Shown here piece by piece: positions 61,916-64,000 of a stretch of 64,000 nt of DNA. The first letter of the stretch is position 1. The number at the start of each line of letters is the position of its first letter. The notes beneath the pieces were generated by a model that did no database searches, was not told the origin of the DNA, and was given only the letters and a program-made list of their open reading frames with translations. Location: NCBI RefSeq assembly GCF_003432065.1, contig NZ_QWDE01000003.1, forward strand, positions 1-64,000. The letters are read 5' to 3'. The position numbers and the translations under genes were made by a program. Source of the DNA: Mucilaginibacter terrenus. GTDB lineage: Bacteria > Bacteroidota > Bacteroidia > Sphingobacteriales > Sphingobacteriaceae.

Positions 61916-63463
61916 TTAGTAACCTGGGTTTTGTTTCAGGTTAGGGTTAGTATCAACAGCACGCTGTGGTATTGGGTACAAAGTACGTGTCTTATCGGTT
62001 GCGTTAGGGCGCTGATCTACCGGATCGTTAAATTTCTCGAAACGGATAAGGTCGTTCCTTCTCCAACCTTCCCAGTACAACTCACGGCCGCGTTCTGCTA
62101 GCATTGCAGTAAGATCTACATTTGCCAAAGGTGTAGCACCACGAGGAGTACGTATAGCATTTACAATAGTTAAAGCAGTTTGACCATTTGGATCAGTTCC
62201 GCCGCGCAGGATCGCTTCTGCTTTCTCAAGTAATACATCAGCATAACGTAAAATCACATAGTCATTTGCTGAGTTATCATCGTTAACTGTGTTGTTTGCA
62301 GATGGCTGCGGGAAGTATTTAAATACACGGATACCCTGTGCTTCTGTAGAGAAGTTAAGATTAACCTCCGGTGTAAAAACAAGTGGTTTACCGCTGCGTT
62401 GTGTCAACGCCTTTCCACCTGGGCCAAATTGCTGACCTACGGCAAAACCTGCACGCAAACCAATTTTGTCTGTTAAGCCCGGATATGCAACACCACGGCG
62501 CTCGTCAGTTGCTTCAAACGAATTGTAGAAATCAGCAAGCGTTGTAAACCCATTCCAGCCATCTGGTGTTTGGTTGTAATGCAAGCCCATTCTCCAACGG
62601 TTCTTTGCTGAAGCAGGTGCTGATGTTGTGGTGTTGTTAAACCCAAAGATGTTGCCGTGAGATTGCTCAGTGTTATCCCAGGCAAAATCCTGAAAATACT
62701 TACCGGCAGGCTCAAGCGTATAACCCGCTGCTGTAACTTTATTAGCATACTCAATAACCTTATCCATATCTGCCTTAGCAAATGTGAACGGCCCACCTAC
62801 TGTAGATGAAGTATACACAGCCTTGTTTAGATAAACTTTGGCGAGTAATGCCTGAGCTGCCGCCTTGTTAGCAACGCCAATATTGGCAGATGTAGCAGGT
62901 AAATTAGCTTCAGCAAACTCCAGATCCTTAATAATGAACGCGGTTGCTTCTGCACGGTTCATTACTTTAGGGATATCTGATGTTGGCGCATTAGGGTCGC
63001 GGAATGGCTGTTGGCCATACAAGTCTACTACCTGGAACATAAAGTAAGCGCGAAGAAAACTTGCCTGACCTTTTATGTTCGGATCTGTAGCTTTGTCTAC
63101 AACCTGTGTTGCACGAAATACACCAATATTTAACTGATCCCACGTATCGTTCACCTGGTTGTGTGTAGGTGTCCATGTATGGGTGTGCAGTTTACGCCAG
63201 GTACCAAAGTCACCCCAGTCCGTACCGCGGGTTGGTCCCATCATTTCGTCTGTTGGATGCTCTTGCAGTGCGTAAGTATTTGCCTGGTCAGTCTGTCCGT
63301 ATAATTGTGAATAAACACCACCCAGATCTGTTGATCCGGCAGCACCATCTGGTACTAAAGACTTCGAGCCATATAGCTTCTCGTCCAGTTTTGCGCAACC
63401 CGCGGCGGCTAAACAAACCAAACCGCAAATAGCTGCCTTTGAGATAATATTTTTAGTTTTCAT
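61916..63463 (-). CDS. SusD/RagB-type nutrient-binding outer-membrane lipoprotein
   Basis: SusD proteins cap the SusC channel and bind the polymer or peptide that is taken up. The 515-residue protein has a lipobox AAAGC with Cys23, TPR-rich helices (WDQLNIGVFRATQVVDKAT..., FLRAYFMFQVVDLYG), and the conserved ends ANDYVILRYADVLLEKAEA and LYPIPQRAVDTNPNLKQNPGY. It lies 4 bases after the SusC stop. The ligand is not readable from sequence; the downstream GH65 gene suggests an alpha-glucoside. Confidence 0.94.
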   Translation of the reverse strand: MKTKNIISKAAICGLVCLAAAGCAKLDEKLYGSKSLVPDGAAGSTDLGGVYSQLYGQTDQANTYALQEHPTDEMMGPTRGTDWGDFGTWRKLHTHTWTPTHNQVNDTWDQLNIGVFRATQVVDKATDPNIKGQASFLRAYFMFQVVDLYGQQPFRDPNAPTSDIPKVMNRAEATAFIIKDLEFAEANLPATSANIGVANKAAAQALLAKVYLNKAVYTSSTVGGPFTFAKADMDKVIEYANKVTAAGYTLEPAGKYFQDFAWDNTEQSHGNIFGFNNTTTSAPASAKNRWRMGLHYNQTPDGWNGFTTLADFYNSFEATDERRGVAYPGLTDKIGLRAGFAVGQQFGPGGKALTQRSGKPLVFTPEVNLNFSTEAQGIRVFKYFPQPSANNTVNDDNSANDYVILRYADVLLEKAEAILRGGTDPNGQTALTIVNAIRTPRGATPLANVDLTAMLAERGRELYWEGWRRNDLIRFEKFNDPVDQRPNATDKTRTLYPIPQRAVDTNPNLKQNPGY

Positions 63464-63467
63464 AATG

Positions 63468-64000
63468 TTAGAAACTTGCGTTTAAGCCTAATGTGAATAT
63501 GCGCGCTTTAGGGTATGATGTATAATCAATTCCTCTTGATGCTACGTCGTTCCTTTGTTTATCTGTGTTAATTTCAGGATCCAAACCGCTGTAGTTGGTA
63601 ATCAGGAATAGGTTTTGGCCAGTTACTGATACACGAAGGGTTTTGATCTTGCTTTCTTTCAGCGGGAAAGTATAACCAACACTTGCGTTGCTTAACCTCA
63701 AGAAATCACCTTTTTCCAGGAAGCGAGTTGAAACCTCACCTGAGTTTAACGGATTCTCGTTAGTTGCAGCTACATCTCTGGTTACGTTACGACCGCTAAC
63801 AAGGTTGCCTTTGTAGAAGAATGCATTTGCTGTGTTGTTGTATACATAGAAACCGGTTGCAGCATTCAGGAAGAAGCTCAGTGTCCAGTTCTTGTAAGCA
63901 AAGTTGTTTGTTAAACCTGCGGTGAATTTAGGGTTAGGGCTTCCCTGTAATGAAGAAACGTCTAATCCCTGCGGGTATATACCGAAGCCGTTTGCATCAA
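63468..64000 (-). CDS. SusC/RagA-type TonB-linked outer-membrane protein (C-terminal part)
   Basis: The reading frame is open to the right edge, so only about 177 C-terminal residues are seen. These include NPKFTAGLTNNFAYKNWTLS, FLEKGDFLRLSNASVGYTFP and the typical final run YPKARIFTLGLNASF. This is the classic SusC end, the 22-strand barrel that imports material captured by SusD with TonB energy. The next gene is the matching SusD. Confidence 0.93.
   Translation of the reverse strand, partial: DANGFGIYPQGLDVSSLQGSPNPKFTAGLTNNFAYKNWTLSFFLNAATGFYVYNNTANAFFYKGNLVSGRNVTRDVAATNENPLNSGEVSTRFLEKGDFLRLSNASVGYTFPLKESKIKTLRVSVTGQNLFLITNYSGLDPEINTDKQRNDVASRGIDYTSYPKARIFTLGLNASF

Noticed and set aside
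63468..63701. Short 77-codon minus-strand gene
   Set aside because: The frame stays open upstream to the window edge; it is only the tail of SusC.

Overview
The window comes from a Bacteroidota chromosome, most likely family Sphingobacteriaceae (Mucilaginibacter/Pedobacter type). The support is a SusC/SusD pair with FG-GAP/ASPIC-UnbV lipoproteins, a RemB-like surface protein, DUF2723 and DUF2130 proteins, and several promoter boxes of the Bacteroidota form TAnnTTTG. No rRNA, tRNA or CRISPR array was seen. This is a reading by eye; no database search was run.

Region 1 (1-9.5 kb) is an AT-richer prophage remnant. It begins in what looks like the repeat-bearing end of an IS21-type element, which cuts the 5' end of a portal gene. 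There follow a connector, a tail-completion-like protein, a repeat-rich tail fibre, a T4-type lysozyme, a holin, a 25-residue membrane peptide, two secreted proteins on the other strand, a umuD-umuC mutasome pair behind a palindromic operator, and a coiled-coil protein of unknown role. Capsid, tape-measure, terminase and integrase genes are not visible.

Region 2 (9.5-27.9 kb) is mostly housekeeping: an MHS-type transporter, DUF1345 and YwbE proteins, argH and an argE-like deacylase, an SSB-like protein, DUF2130, DinB-like proteins, a large DUF2723 membrane protein, a RemB-like protein, a zincless Fpg/Nei glycosylase, a DUF2383 protein, a HAD phosphatase, an AraC regulator, DUF983 and a lone receiver protein. 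Several extragenic repeats lie between or run into these genes.

Region 3 (28.5-32.6 kb) is a compact kaiC-kaiB-kaiB-PAS histidine kinase operon, i.e. a clock/stress-timer type system in a non-photosynthetic bacterium. The lone receiver protein is encoded divergently upstream of it.

Region 4 (32.6-45.3 kb) holds an enoyl-CoA hydratase-like gene, a Tyr/Arg-rich secreted repeat protein, cbpA-cbpM co-chaperones, a GAF histidine kinase, an alpha/beta hydrolase, an AhpD-like protein, a Crp-like regulator, a minimal ethanolamine operon (permease-eutB-eutC), a divergent PAP2_C/sphingomyelin-synthase-type protein and a periplasmic trehalase.

Region 5 (45.4-47.6 kb) is an AT-rich type II restriction-modification cassette (ApaLI-like nuclease plus beta-class methyltransferase) bracketed by related REP-like repeats. 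It is followed by rlmF, an FkbM methyltransferase and a glycerophosphodiesterase.

Region 6 (50.7-64 kb, minus strand) is a glycan-type locus. SusC (cut by the window edge), SusD and two tandem 1100-residue FG-GAP/ASPIC-UnbV lipoproteins are followed, after one opposite-strand SRPBCC/GyrI-like gene, by a vanadium-haloperoxidase-like lipoprotein and a GH65 alpha-glucosidase. The likely theme is capture of an alpha-glucoside at the cell surface plus periplasmic cleavage; the haloperoxidase-like protein and the two FG-GAP proteins are the unexplained parts.
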